From Scylla paramamosain (lineage: Eukaryota > Arthropoda > Malacostraca > Decapoda > Portunidae): a DNA stretch of 64,000 nt. The stretch spans positions 20,413,253-20,477,252 of the forward strand of contig NC_087151.1 in NCBI RefSeq assembly GCF_035594125.1. Reading direction: 5' to 3'. Of the stretch, positions 32,534 to 48,860 are shown piece by piece (positions within the stretch are counted from its first letter, which is position 1; each line of letters opens with the position of its first letter). Made by a program: the position numbers and the translations under genes. The notes under the pieces are model-generated. The model did no database searches. It worked only from the letters and a program-made list of their open reading frames with translations, and had not been told where the DNA came from.

Positions 32534-33377
32534 TTTTTTTTTTTTTTTATGCAGGAAGAACACTGGCCAAGGGCAACAAAAATCTAAAAAAAAAAATATG
32601 GCCACTGAAATGCCAGTCCCATAAAAGGGTCAAAGCAGTGGTCAAAAATTGGTGAATAAGTGTCTTGAAACCTCCCTCTTGAAGGAATTCAAGTCATAGG
32701 AAGGTGGAAATACCGAAGCAGGCAGGAAGTTCCAGAGTTTACCAGAGAAAGGGATGAATGATTGAGAATACTGGTTAACTCTTGCGTTAGAGAGGTGGAC
32801 AGAAGAGGGGTGAGAGAAAGAAGAAAGTCTTGTGCAGCGAGGCCGCGGAAGGAGGGGAGGCATGCAATTAGTAAGATCAGAAGAGCAGTTAGCATGAAAA
32901 TAGCGGTACAAGACAGCTATATATGCAACATTGCGGCGGTGAGAGAGAAGCTGAAGACAGTCAGTTAGAGGAGAGGAGTTAATGAGACGAAAAGCTTTTG
33001 ATTCCACCCTGTCTAGAAGAGCAGTATGAGTGGAACCCCCCCAGACATGTGAAGCATACTCCATACATGGACGGATAAGGCAGCTGGGGGGTGAGAAAAA
33101 CTGGCGGATACGTCTCAGAACACCTAACTTCATAGAAGCTGTTTTAGCTAGAGATGAGATGTGAAGTTTCCAGTTCAGATTATAAGTAAAGGACAGACCG
33201 AGGATGTTCAGTGTAGAAGAGGGGGACAGTTGAGTGTCATTGAAAAAGAGGGGATAGTTGTCTGGAAGATTGTGTCGAGTTGATAGATGAAGGAATTAAG
33301 TTTTTGAGGCATTGAACAATATCAAGTTTGCTCTGCCCCAATCAGAAATTTTAGAAAGATCAGAAGTCAAGCGTTCT
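32534..33377 (-). mobile_element. Jockey-like retrotransposon 3' fragment, copy 5
   Basis: The poly(T) tract 32534-32548 is followed by 3' UTR and the C-terminal third of the frame ([37 protein letters not shown]), with a small deletion near 33080. It is 5'-truncated at 33377. It is inserted in an M3 monomer between AATACT and TTGGTA, with little or no target duplication. Confidence 0.88.
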
Positions 33378-34174
33378 TTGGTAGTTATTATGTTTCTCAG
33401 TAAGGGATCTTTTCGATGTAATTTAGCTTTTTTTTTGGTACGTAAGAAGCTAAAAAAAAAGTTTTTGGTAATGTTGTTTTCTTTTCCCATATAAAGTGCA
33501 TTTCCATTTTTAACGTTTTAATGCCCAGCTCGGTCATAAACACTCAAAAGAGACGTTTCTGGAAGTCTCGTTTCTTTTCCCAATATAGGATGCTTTCCAT
33601 GCTTTTTAAAATTTTGGTGACTAACATGCAGAAAATACTCAAAAAAAAAAAAAAAAAATTTCTTCCACTGTCGTTTTGTTTCTCCATACATGGAGAAGCT
33701 TTGTACCATCTTGGCGTTTTGGTACCAAACAATGTTAAAGCCACTGAAAATTCACGTTTTTGGCAAAGTTGTTCTCTTTCTCCATATCGAGTGATATTAA
33801 CGCATTTTCCCATTTGATACCTAAGAAGCTCAAAAACGATCATAAGACACCTTTCTTGTAAATCTTTTCGTTTCCCAATAGTGTATTTTTCATGCATTTT
33901 GACATTTTATAATATAACAAGCCCAAAAACACTCAGAATATATGTTTTTTGGAAAAGTTACTTTGTTTAGTTATAAAGGGTGTTTGCATGTGTTTCAGCG
34001 TTTTGGTACATAAGACGTTGAAAAAGAATAATAAAAGAAAAAAAAACATGTACGAGTATATAGGGAGATTTTCATGCTTTTTTAGCATTTTTTGTGTCTA
34101 ACATGCTCCAAAACACTCAAAAGACACGTTTCTGGTAAAGTTCTTTCGTTTCCCCATACAGGAAGCTTTCCATA
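33378..34174 (+). repeat. Satellite HOR-A, forward array, fourth block
   Basis: Resumes in M3 and runs to the end of an M5 monomer (CCATACAGGAAGCTTTCCAT), where a composite of mobile elements begins. Confidence 0.82.
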
Positions 34175-40448
<6,274 letters not shown>

Positions 40449-43400
40449 TTTTTTTTTCTTTTTCATATAGGAGGGATACTGGCCAAGGGAAACAAAAAAA
40501 ACAATAAAAAAAATGTCCACTGAAATGCCAGTCTCATAAAAGGGTAAAGGCAGTAGTCAAAAATTGATGGATAAGTGTCTTGAAACCTCCCTCTTAAAGG
40601 AATTCAAGTCATAGGAAGGTGGAAATACAGAAACAGGCAGGGAGTTCCAGAGTTTACCAGAGAAAGGAATGAATGATTGAGAATACCGGTTAACTCTTGC
40701 ATTAGAGAGGTGGACAGCAATAGGGGTGAGAGAAAGAAGAAAGTCTTGTGCAGCGAGGCCGCGGGAGGAGGGGAGGCATGCAGTTAGCAAGATCAGAAGA
40801 GCAGTTAGCATGAAAATAGTAGTAGAAGATAGCTAGAGATGCAACATAGCGGCGGTGAGAGAGAGGCTGAAGACAGTCATTTAGAGGAGAGGAGTTGATG
40901 AGACGAAACGCTGTTGATTCCACCTTGTCTAGAAGAGCAGTATGAGTGGAACCCCCCCAAGACATGTGAAGCATACTCCATACATGAACGGATAAGAGTT
41001 AGCAGCTGGGGGGGGGGTGAGAAAAACTGGCAGAGACGTCTCAGAACACCTACCTTCATAGAAGCTGTTTTAGCTAGAGATGAAAATTTAATATGAAGTT
41101 TCCAGTTCAGATTATAAGTAAAGGACAGACCGAGGATGTTCAGTGTAGAAGAGGGGGACAGTTGAGTGTCATTGAAGATGAAGGGATAGTTGTCAGAAAG
41201 GTTGTGTCGAGTTGATAGATGAAGGAATTAAATTTTTGAGGCATTGAACAATACGAAGTTTGCTCTGCCCCAATCAGAAAGTTTAGAAAGATCAGAAATC
41301 AAGCATTCTGTGGCTTCCGTGCGTGAAATGTTTACCTCCTGAAGGGTTGGACGTCTATAAAAAGACGTGGAAAAGTGCAGGGTGGTATCATCAGCGTAGG
41401 AGTGGATAGGACAAGAAGTTTGGTTTAGAAGATCATTAATGAATAATAAGAAGAGAGTGGGTGACAGGACAGAATCCTGAGGAACACCACTGCTAATAGA
41501 TTTAGGAGAAGAACAGTGATCTTCTATCACAGCAGCAATAGAACGGTCAGAAAGGAAACTTAAGATGAAGTTACAGAGAGAAGGATAGAAGCCGTAGGAG
41601 GGTAGTTTGGAAATCAAAGCTTTGTGCCAGACTCTATCAAAAAGCTTTTGATATGTCCAAGGCAACAACAAAAGTTTCACCAAAATATCTAAAAGAGACT
41701 CAGTAAGGAAAGCCAGAAGATTAACAGTAGAGCGGCCTTGACGGAACCCATACTGGTGATTAGATGGAAGTTTGTGAAGTGATAGATGTTTAAGAATCTT
41801 TCTGTTGAGGATAGATTCAAAATCTTTAGATAGGCAGGAAATTAAAGCAATAGGACGGTAGTTTGAGGGATTAGAACGGTCACCCATTTTAGGAACAGGT
41901 TGAATGTAGGCAAACTTTCAGCAAGAAGGAAAGGTAGATTTTGAGAGACAGAGCTGAAAGAGTTTGACTAGGCAAAGTGCAAGCACGGAGGCACAGTTTC
42001 GGAGAACAATAGGAGGGACCCCATCAGGTGCATAAGCCTTCTGAAGGTTTAGGCCAGCAAGGGCATGGAAAACATCATTGCGAAGAATTTTAATAGGTAG
42101 CATGAAGTAGTCAGAGGGTGGAGGAGAGGGAGGAACAAGCCCTGAATCGTCCAAGGTAGAGTTTTTAGCAAAAGTTTGAGCGAAGAGTTCAGCTTTAGAA
42201 AAAGATGTGATAGCAGTGGTGCCATCTAGTTGAAATAAAGGAGGGAAAGAAGAAGAAGCAAAGTTATTGGAGATATTTTTGGCTAGATGCCAGAAGTTAC
42301 GAGAGGAGTTAGATCTTGTGATGTAAGGCTTAAGTACCTTTTGTGGGCCACCTCTCTTCCATGTATAGCACGAAAACAAGCTGTGTTAAACCAACGTTTG
42401 GAAGGTTTAGGTCGAGAAAAAGAGTGAGGAATGTACGCCTCCATGCCAGACACTATCACCCCTGTTATGTGCTCAGCACAGAAAGACGGGTCTCTGACAC
42501 GGAAGCAGTAGTCATTCCAAGGAAAGTCAGAAAAATACCTCCTCAGGTCCCCCCAACTAACAGTGGCAAAACGCTAGAGCCACCTTCGTTTAGGGGGATC
42601 CTGAGGAGGGATTGGAGCGATAGGACAAGATATGAGATTGTGATCGGAGGAGCCCAACGGAGAAGAAAGGGTGACAGCATAAGCAGAAGGATTAGAGGTC
42701 AGGAAAAGGTCAAGAATGATGGGCGTATCTCCAAAACGGTCAGGAATACGAGTAGGGTGTTGCACCAATTGCTCTAGGTCATGGAGTATAGCAAAGTTGA
42801 AGGCTAGTTCACCAGGATGGTCAGTGAAGGGAGAGGAAAGCCAAAGCTGGTGGTGAACATTGAAGTCTCCAAGAATGGAGATCTCTGCAAAATGGAAGAG
42901 AGTCAGAATGTGCTCCACTTTGGAAGTTAAATAGTCAAAGAATTTTTTATAGTTAGAGGAGTTAGGTGGGAGGTATACAGCACAGATAAATTTAGTTTGA
43001 GAGTGACTCTGTAGTCGTATCCAGATGGTGGAAAACTCGGAAGATTCAAGAGTGTGGGCACGAGAGTAGGTTAAGTCACTGCGCACATAAACACAGCATT
43101 CAGCTTTGGATCGAAAATGAGGATAGAGAAAGTAGGAGGGAATAGAAAAGGGGCTACTGTCAGTTGCCTCAGACACCTGAGTTTCAGTGAGGAAAAGAAG
43201 ATGAGTTTTAGAAAAGGAGAGGTGGTGTTCTACAGACTGAAAATTAGATCTTAGACCGCGAATGTTGCAGAAATTAATGAAGAAAAAGTTGAGGGGGGTG
43301 TCAAGACACTTAGGGGCGTCGACAGAAAGGCAGTCCGACCTGGGGACATTTATGGTCCCCTCCCCAGATGAGGACTCCGAGGCTGGTGTAGGAGTCGCCA

Positions 43401-43518
43401 TGATGATTTTAAAAATTTTTGAGTGAAGGGTGTGTGTGTTATTAGGTGCTTGTAGTTTTGTGTGGAGGAAGAGAGTTGTCCTTAGAGGGCAGGCTGTGAC
43501 TGCCCCCTTGTGTTGTGA
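40449..43518 (-). mobile_element. Jockey-like retrotransposon, nearly full length, main part, copy 7
   Basis: The poly(T) tail is followed by 3' UTR, RT and a complete endonuclease start. Minus-strand landmarks: initiator region [15 protein letters not shown] (about 43400), [49 protein letters not shown] fingers, [29 protein letters not shown] and [10 protein letters not shown]. At least three frameshifts or stops interrupt it (near 41650, 41890-41930 and 42300), and about 100 bp are missing near 42310. The 5' UTR continues at 48093 beyond the nested CR1-like element. The single ORF and lack of a gag-like ORF are evident here. Confidence 0.88.
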
Positions 43519-43859
43519 AAAAGGTACCTCCAAGGAGTGGACTGGCAAAGGATGCAGGGTGAGGTCAGGTCAGGGACGGAGTTCAGAGAGATAAGGCAGG
43601 ATGAGGGAGGTGAGGTGAGGCTCCAGAAGGGAGGAGGAAAGAGGAAGGGGGGAGATAGGTGTGAGTATGTTGGAATGTCAGGTCATGCTGAAATGAGAGA
43701 GGTAAGGTCGAGGCGAGTTGGAGGGAGGGAGGGGAGAGGATGGTAGGGAACGAGATGAGGGGTTTAGGTGAAGTAAATGTAGATGAATTGTATAAATATT
43801 TCGTAGATAAATTTCATACAGGTCAATTAGCAAATATCCCGTATAAAACAATAATAATA

Positions 43860-45082
43860 AAAAAATGACCCTAAATGGATGACTGCTAGGTTAAAGCATT
43901 ATATAGGGCGTAAGAGAAGTATATATAAGAGATTAAGGGCAGGTGAGGAAGTTTTAAGGACACAGTATAATGAATTAGAACAGTCAGGAAGTTAACGAGG
44001 AAAGCTAAGGACAATTATGAATTAAAGATAGCCAGCCAGGCGAAGACGGACCCCAAGGGATTTTATCAGGTATACAGGACGAAAAATAAGGATACTGTAG
44101 GTCCATTAAAGGCAGCAGATGGGGAGCTGGTTAGTTCTGGGGAGGAGATTAGTAAACTTCTGAATGATTATTTTTTAACTGTCTTCACTCAGGAAAACAT
44201 GCAGGATATGCCAGATAGTGAACAGGTGTTTAGAGCAGATGAGTATGAGAAGCTGACGGATATTTCCATAACTAGGGAGATAGTGGAGCAGGAGACAGAG
44301 AGGCTAAAAAAGTTCAAGTCACCAGGACCTGACGAAATATATCCCAGAGTACTGAAGGAATGTAAAAAGATTATTAGTGAGCCGTTAGTTTCTGTCTTTA
44401 GGAAATCACTGGACTCGGGTGAGGTACCAGTAATGTGGAGGCAGGCTAATGTAGTACCCATCTTTAAGAAAGGGGATAAAACTTTAGCGTCTAATTATAG
44501 ACCTGTCAGCTTAACTTCAGTTGTAGGTAAAATGTTAGAGTCAATAATAGCCAGGAACATTAGGGAACATTTAGACAAACATAACTTGATAAATCAGTCA
44601 CAGCATGGCTTCACGAAGGGGAAGTCTTGCCTGACAAACTTGTTAAGTTTTTACAGTAAGGTGTACGAGGCAGTAGATAATGGTGATAGTTATGATATCT
44701 TATATCTGGACTTTAGTAAAGCATTCGACAAGGTGCCCCATCAAAGGCTCCTGAGAAAGGTTAGGGCGCACGGGATAGATGGGAAGGTGTTAGGTTGGAT
44801 AGGGTCATGGCTTGGTAACAGGCGACAGAGAGTGCTAATAAACGGCTCGAAATTCGAGTGGGGTCATGTCATTAGTGGGGTGCCACAGGGAACAGTATTA
44901 GGGCCATTGTTATTTCTAATATATATCAATGACTTGGATAATGGAATTAGTAGCGATGTTAGTAAATTTGCGGATGACACAAAGATAGGTAGATTAATTA
45001 GGTCAGAAGCGGATGCCATCGCCTTGCAGACAGACTTAGATAGAATGAATGAATGGACGGATAGATGGCAAATGCAATTTAA
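43860..45082 (+). CDS. CR1-like reverse transcriptase, N-terminal part up to the piggyBac insertion
   Basis: After a frameshift near 43990 the frame is open from about 44010. Order: KTDPKGFYQVYRTKN linker, KSPGPDEIYPRVLKECKK, VPIFKKGDKTLASNYRPVSL, HGFTKGKSCLTNL, palm LDFSKAFDKVPHQRLLRK, SGVPQGTVLGPLLFLIYIND and catalytic FADDTKIGRL, then NEWTDRWQMQFN, where it is cut by the transposon. Frame and catalytic Asp pair are intact in this part. The endonuclease domain is missing. It would copy CR1-type RNA. Confidence 0.85.
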
Positions 45083-47308
45083 CCCTATAAGGACCATTGG
45101 TACAATTATGAACCACTTCAAAAGCGTGCTTTTCCTTGGATGAAATTCCCTTGTAGAGGCGTGTCCGTCCGGTGGTACATTTTTGCACCATATCAGAAAA
45201 CATCACTCACACGATATGTGGAAAAAAAGCTCTTGTTTCTGTGTAACAGCAGTTGACTCGTGACCACCAGAGGGGGAGGACGTAGTGACTGATCCTCCGT
45301 TTTCAATGATTTTTTTGGACGACTCATAGGTAAGCCAGGTCACTACAAAAATTATGATATATCCCATATATTCAGTAGAATGTGTTTATAATGTTGGCCT
45401 GACTTTGGATTATATTACTGTAATGTAAAAAGGTGTTTTTAAATGGTTCAAAAATGTACCAGTGGGTCATTCTGTTTCCTCAGATATGGACACGTCACAG
45501 TTCTATGGAGGCAGGTTTAAAGTTCATTGTGACACAAAGCAATTTGTATGCAACACAACAAAATGTAAACAAGCCTCTGAAGCTGGATAAAGATGAGTTG
45601 GAACAATTTCTAGGGACTGTCTTTCTTATGTCCTTGTTCAAAATATCTAACACTAGGCTTTATTGGAGTGGGGTGCTGGAATTCGATTCCGTATCCAAAG
45701 TTTTCAGTAGAAGGCGATGGGAAGAAATAAAAAGCTCTCTACATTTCAATGACAACACTCAGGCACCTGACAGAACTGGTCCCAATGCTGACAGGCTTTT
45801 CAAGGTTCGCCCACTACTTGACCATTTGCAATCAAAATTTCGCAGCATCCCAATGCAACAAATGTGCTGCATTGATGAAATGATTGTTCCCTTCAAAGGA
45901 AATTCTTACCTAAAGCAGTACATCCCATCCAAACCACACAAATGGGGTTTCAAGGTATTTGCTTTGTGTGATACCTCTGGGATCTTGAATGACTTCCATG
46001 TTTATGATGGGCCCCTAAAGCCAGTCCAAGGTGAACCGGATCTGGGTCCATCATCCAATATAGTTCTGCAGTTGGCGCGCACAATCCCAGTAAATGCAAA
46101 CCATTTGTTATACCATGACAATTGGTTCACATCTCCTAAACTAATGGCTCATTTAGCAACGAAGCAGATCTACTCTCTGGGTACTGTGAGACAAAACAGA
46201 CTGAAAGGGATAGGAAATGTTCTGCCTACAGATAAGGAAATGTTGAAAAAGCAAAGGGGGTCTCATGTAGAGGTAAGCACAACTTATGATGGAGTAGAGT
46301 TACGTGCAATGAAATGGGTAGACAATCGTTGTGTGACTCTCCTCACAAGCTTTTCATCTGCTCAACCTTTGGGAACATGTAAGAGGTATGACAAGAAAAG
46401 GAAGGAGATTGTTGAAATTCCTTGCCCCAAAATAGTCAAAACCTATAATGAGGAAATGGGAGGGGTTGATCTTCTGGATTCGTTGATTGCCTTATATAGA
46501 ATCCACATAAGGTCTCACAAGTACTACCATAAACTTGTTTTCCACTTTCTTGATGTCACAATAGTAAATTCATGGCTTCTCTACAGGAGGGATGCTAGTG
46601 CAATAGGGGTGTCAAAAAAATCGCAACTTCAGTTGCAGGCATTCAAGTTGAAGGTGGCATATTCTCTCCTACGCCAAAACAAAGACCCCCTGAAAAGACC
46701 CGGTGTGGGAAGACCACGCTCCAGCAGTCTTGAGACAGAGCACGAGGAAAAAAAAAAGAGAGGTCATGCAACAAAACCAATTCCAAGTGTTGACATCACA
46801 AAAGATGGAATTGGCCACTGGCCCAAGATTGTTGAGACGAAGGAAAGACCTCGTTGCAAGCTACCAAATTGTAAAGGAAGGCCAAACACATACTGCTGCA
46901 AATGCAATGTTGCACTTTGCCTAAATAAAGAAAGAAATTGCTTCATTGAGTTTCACACAAAATAGGTACTTTCTGTAAAGAAAAACACAATCAAAACATC
47001 AATTCTAAATGGCTGTGTATTGTATACTGTATTGTCTATTGATTACAAGTTATCTGTAGGAAAGTTTTGTTATTTTATAAGGATTATAGAGGCACAACAA
47101 TGTAAAAATTCATTTCTGAAATAAATTGGTTTTCCAAGGTCAAAATGACCAATGGTCCATTTTTGAACCAATACATTAATATATTATAGAAATGTGTTTT
47201 GTAGAAACTTAAGGTTTACTTTCAATAAAGTTCGATACAATCAATTGATTTTACTCATTATCAAATTTTTCCTACACGTAGATATAAATTTGGTCCTTAA
47301 AGGGTTAA
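45079..47308 (+). mobile_element. piggyBac transposon with TTAA target duplication
   Basis: The element 45083-47304 (2222 bp) is flanked by TTAA at 45079-45082 and 47305-47308. The ends are CCCTATAAGGACCA and, complemented, CCCTTTAAGGACCA: 14-bp terminal inverted repeats with one mismatch. Inner repeats such as GACCATTGGT/ACCAATGGTC lie near both ends. It carries one full transposase gene. Removing it between the TTAA copies leaves the CR1 reading frame uninterrupted, as expected for precise piggyBac insertion. Confidence 0.95.
45454..46965 (+). CDS. piggyBac-family transposase, apparently intact
   Basis: Cut-and-paste transposase of 503 residues from the first ATG (45454); the frame is open seven codons further upstream. 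It acts in the nucleus on the element's own ends and inserts at TTAA. The three catalytic aspartates of the family are present: Asp141 in CCIDEMIVPFKG, Asp222 in YHDNWFTSP and Asp339 in EEMGGVDLLDSL. A basic region (KRPGVGRP, EEKKKRG) and a C-terminal cysteine-rich zinc-binding domain (CKLPNCKGRPNTYCCKC, ALCLNKERNC) follow. An acidic N-terminal extension typical of longer members is short or missing. A TTTCCTCAG acceptor-like site at 45475-45483 and a GTAAG at 45331 leave open a spliced start, but I could not build an in-frame first exon. No stop or frameshift was seen, so the copy may be young. Confidence 0.92.
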   Translation: MYQWVILFPQIWTRHSSMEAGLKFIVTQSNLYATQQNVNKPLKLDKDELEQFLGTVFLMSLFKISNTRLYWSGVLEFDSVSKVFSRRRWEEIKSSLHFNDNTQAPDRTGPNADRLFKVRPLLDHLQSKFRSIPMQQMCCIDEMIVPFKGNSYLKQYIPSKPHKWGFKVFALCDTSGILNDFHVYDGPLKPVQGEPDLGPSSNIVLQLARTIPVNANHLLYHDNWFTSPKLMAHLATKQIYSLGTVRQNRLKGIGNVLPTDKEMLKKQRGSHVEVSTTYDGVELRAMKWVDNRCVTLLTSFSSAQPLGTCKRYDKKRKEIVEIPCPKIVKTYNEEMGGVDLLDSLIALYRIHIRSHKYYHKLVFHFLDVTIVNSWLLYRRDASAIGVSKKSQLQLQAFKLKVAYSLLRQNKDPLKRPGVGRPRSSSLETEHEEKKKRGHATKPIPSVDITKDGIGHWPKIVETKERPRCKLPNCKGRPNTYCCKCNVALCLNKERNCFIEFHTK

Positions 47309-48005
47309 TATCAATAAATGCAAAGTGCTTAGCGTAGGTAGAGGAAACCCACACAATAGGTACACATTAAACACCCAAACTCTGGTAGGTACAGGGTACG
47401 AGAAAGATTTAGGAGTTATAGTTAGCTCTGAACTCCGTCTAGGGAAACAATGCATAGAAGCCAGAAACAAGGCAAATAGGGTACTAGGATTCATTTTTAG
47501 GAGTGTTAAAAGTAGAAGGCCGGAAGTAATATTAAAGTTATACTTGGCGCTGGTCAGACCTCATCTAGACTACGCTGTGCAGTTCTGGTCCCCACATTAC
47601 AGGAAAGATATAGGTCTATTAGAATCAGTACAGAGGAGAATGACTAAAAGGATTCAGGGGATGAGGAGTATTCCTTACGAAGCGAGGTTGAAGCGGTTAA
47701 ATTTACATTCTCTAGAGAGACGTAGGTTAAGAGGGGACCTGATAGAAGTCTTTAAGTGGTATAAGGGTTATAACAAGGGAGATGTAAGCAAAATTCTTAG
47801 GATCAGCAACCAGGGTAGAACAAGAAATAACGGGTTCAAGCTTGAAAAATTTAGGTTTAGGAAGGAGATAGGAAAAAATTGGTTCTCAAATAGAGTGGTA
47901 GATGAGTGGAACGGACTCAGTAATCATGTAGTTAGTGCCAGGACACTAGAGAGCTTTAAGAGAAGATTAGACAAGTTTATGGATGGGGATAACAGATGGA
48001 AATAG
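47309..48005 (+). CDS. CR1-like reverse transcriptase, C-terminal part after the piggyBac insertion
   Basis: It continues the RT in the same frame after the TTAA: KCKVLSVGRGNPHNRYTLNT, GYEKDLGVIVSSELRLGKQC, LVRPHLDYAVQFWSPHYRKD, LESVQRRMTKRIQGM, LERRRLRGDLIEVFKWYKG and SNRVVDEWNGLSNHVV, ending at TAG 48003. This is the thumb and the conserved C-terminal module of CR1/L2 elements. No lesion was seen. Confidence 0.85.
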
Positions 48006-48092
48006 GTAGGAGTGTTTCATACAGGGACTGCCACGTGTAAGCCTGGTCGCTTCTTGCAGCTTCCCTTATTTCTTATGTTCTTATGTTCTTAT

Positions 48093-48220
48093 GACACAAA
48101 GGGAAACGTTCAGTGAGATCACTGCTGGGTTTAATGATAAGTTCACAGCACCCCCTGAACTGTGCTTTAGACCTCACTGGGAGTAATTATCGTTTCGGCA
48201 GGTGCCTACTGCCTCCTCCT
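48093..48220 (-). mobile_element. 5' UTR end of Jockey-like copy 7
   Basis: Matches 7697-7832 (GGGTTTAATGATAAGTTCAC, TTATCGTTTCGGCAGGTGCC). The element's 5' terminus is at about 48220 (GCCTCCTCCT), followed at once by satellite M3 (TGTTTTTGGTAATG). Confidence 0.88.
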
Positions 48221-48760
48221 TGTTTTTGGTAATGTTTTTCTGTTTCTCCTTAAAGGGTGTTTTGCATGCGTTTCAACTTTTTGCTATGTAAGCAGCTAAA
48301 AAAAAAAAAAACACTAAAAAGAAAACTTTTCGGTAAAGTTTTTTTGTTTTCTCATATAAGGTGTTTCCATGCTTTTTAGGGTTATGGTGAGTACCACGTA
48401 CTCATAAATATTTAAAAGACATTTTTTTCTTTTTAAAGTCGTTTCCTTTCCCCATATAGTGTGCTTTCCGTATATGCTGGCGGTTTGTTACCTAATAATG
48501 TGAAATACACTGAAAACACATATTTTTCGTAATTTTGTTCTCTTTCTCCATATTGAGTGCTATTCATGCTGTTTCAAGTTTTAATACCAAGAAGATCAAA
48601 AACACTCATAACAAACGTTTCTCATAGTGTCCTTTTGTTTCCCTATGTAAGGTACTTTCCATGCATTTTTGCGTTTTTTGTCCATAACAAGGTTAAAAAT
48701 ACTCAAATAACTTGTTTTTGTTAATGTTATTGTGTTTTTTCAGTAAAATATTTTTTTTTT

Positions 48761-48860
48761 GCATTTTGAGCAAATGCAAAAAGCAAAAAAATTCTAAGTA
48801 AAAATGCAAAAATATTTTGGATTTTTACTTAGAGCATTTTTCTAAGTAAAAAGTAAAAAA
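48761..48860. repeat. Palindromic AT-rich island in the satellite
   Basis: CTAAGTAAAAAT (48794), its complement ATTTTTACTTAG (48821) and a further CTAAGTAAAAAG (48842) alternate in about 60 bp. The same word occurs in the spacer at 20.59 kb and, as far as I saw, nowhere else in the window. Confidence 0.6.

Larger units (their letters stand above)
43519..48092 (+). mobile_element. CR1-like retrotransposon inserted in Jockey-like copy 7
   Basis: The element lies between TTGTGTTGTGA (43518) and GACACAAAGGG (48093), which are contiguous in the copy at 7.7 kb. No target duplication is apparent, as is common for CR1 elements. It is 5'-truncated or decayed at the start: 43519-43860 is GA-rich without a frame, and coding continues from about 43860. 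The 3' end is a short run of the octamer TTCTTATG, the typical CR1-type tail. A piggyBac element interrupts it at 45083-47304. Confidence 0.85.

Noticed and set aside
43530..43750. G-quadruplex cluster in the GA-rich start of the CR1-like element
   Set aside because: The best run (GGGAGGGAGGGG) has only three G3 tracts; it is better seen as decayed 5' sequence.
45280..45490. A spliced first exon of the piggyBac transposase (donor GTAAG at 45331, acceptor CAG at 45483)
   Set aside because: Joining them puts TAG or an out-of-phase codon at the border, so I kept the unspliced ATG at 45454.
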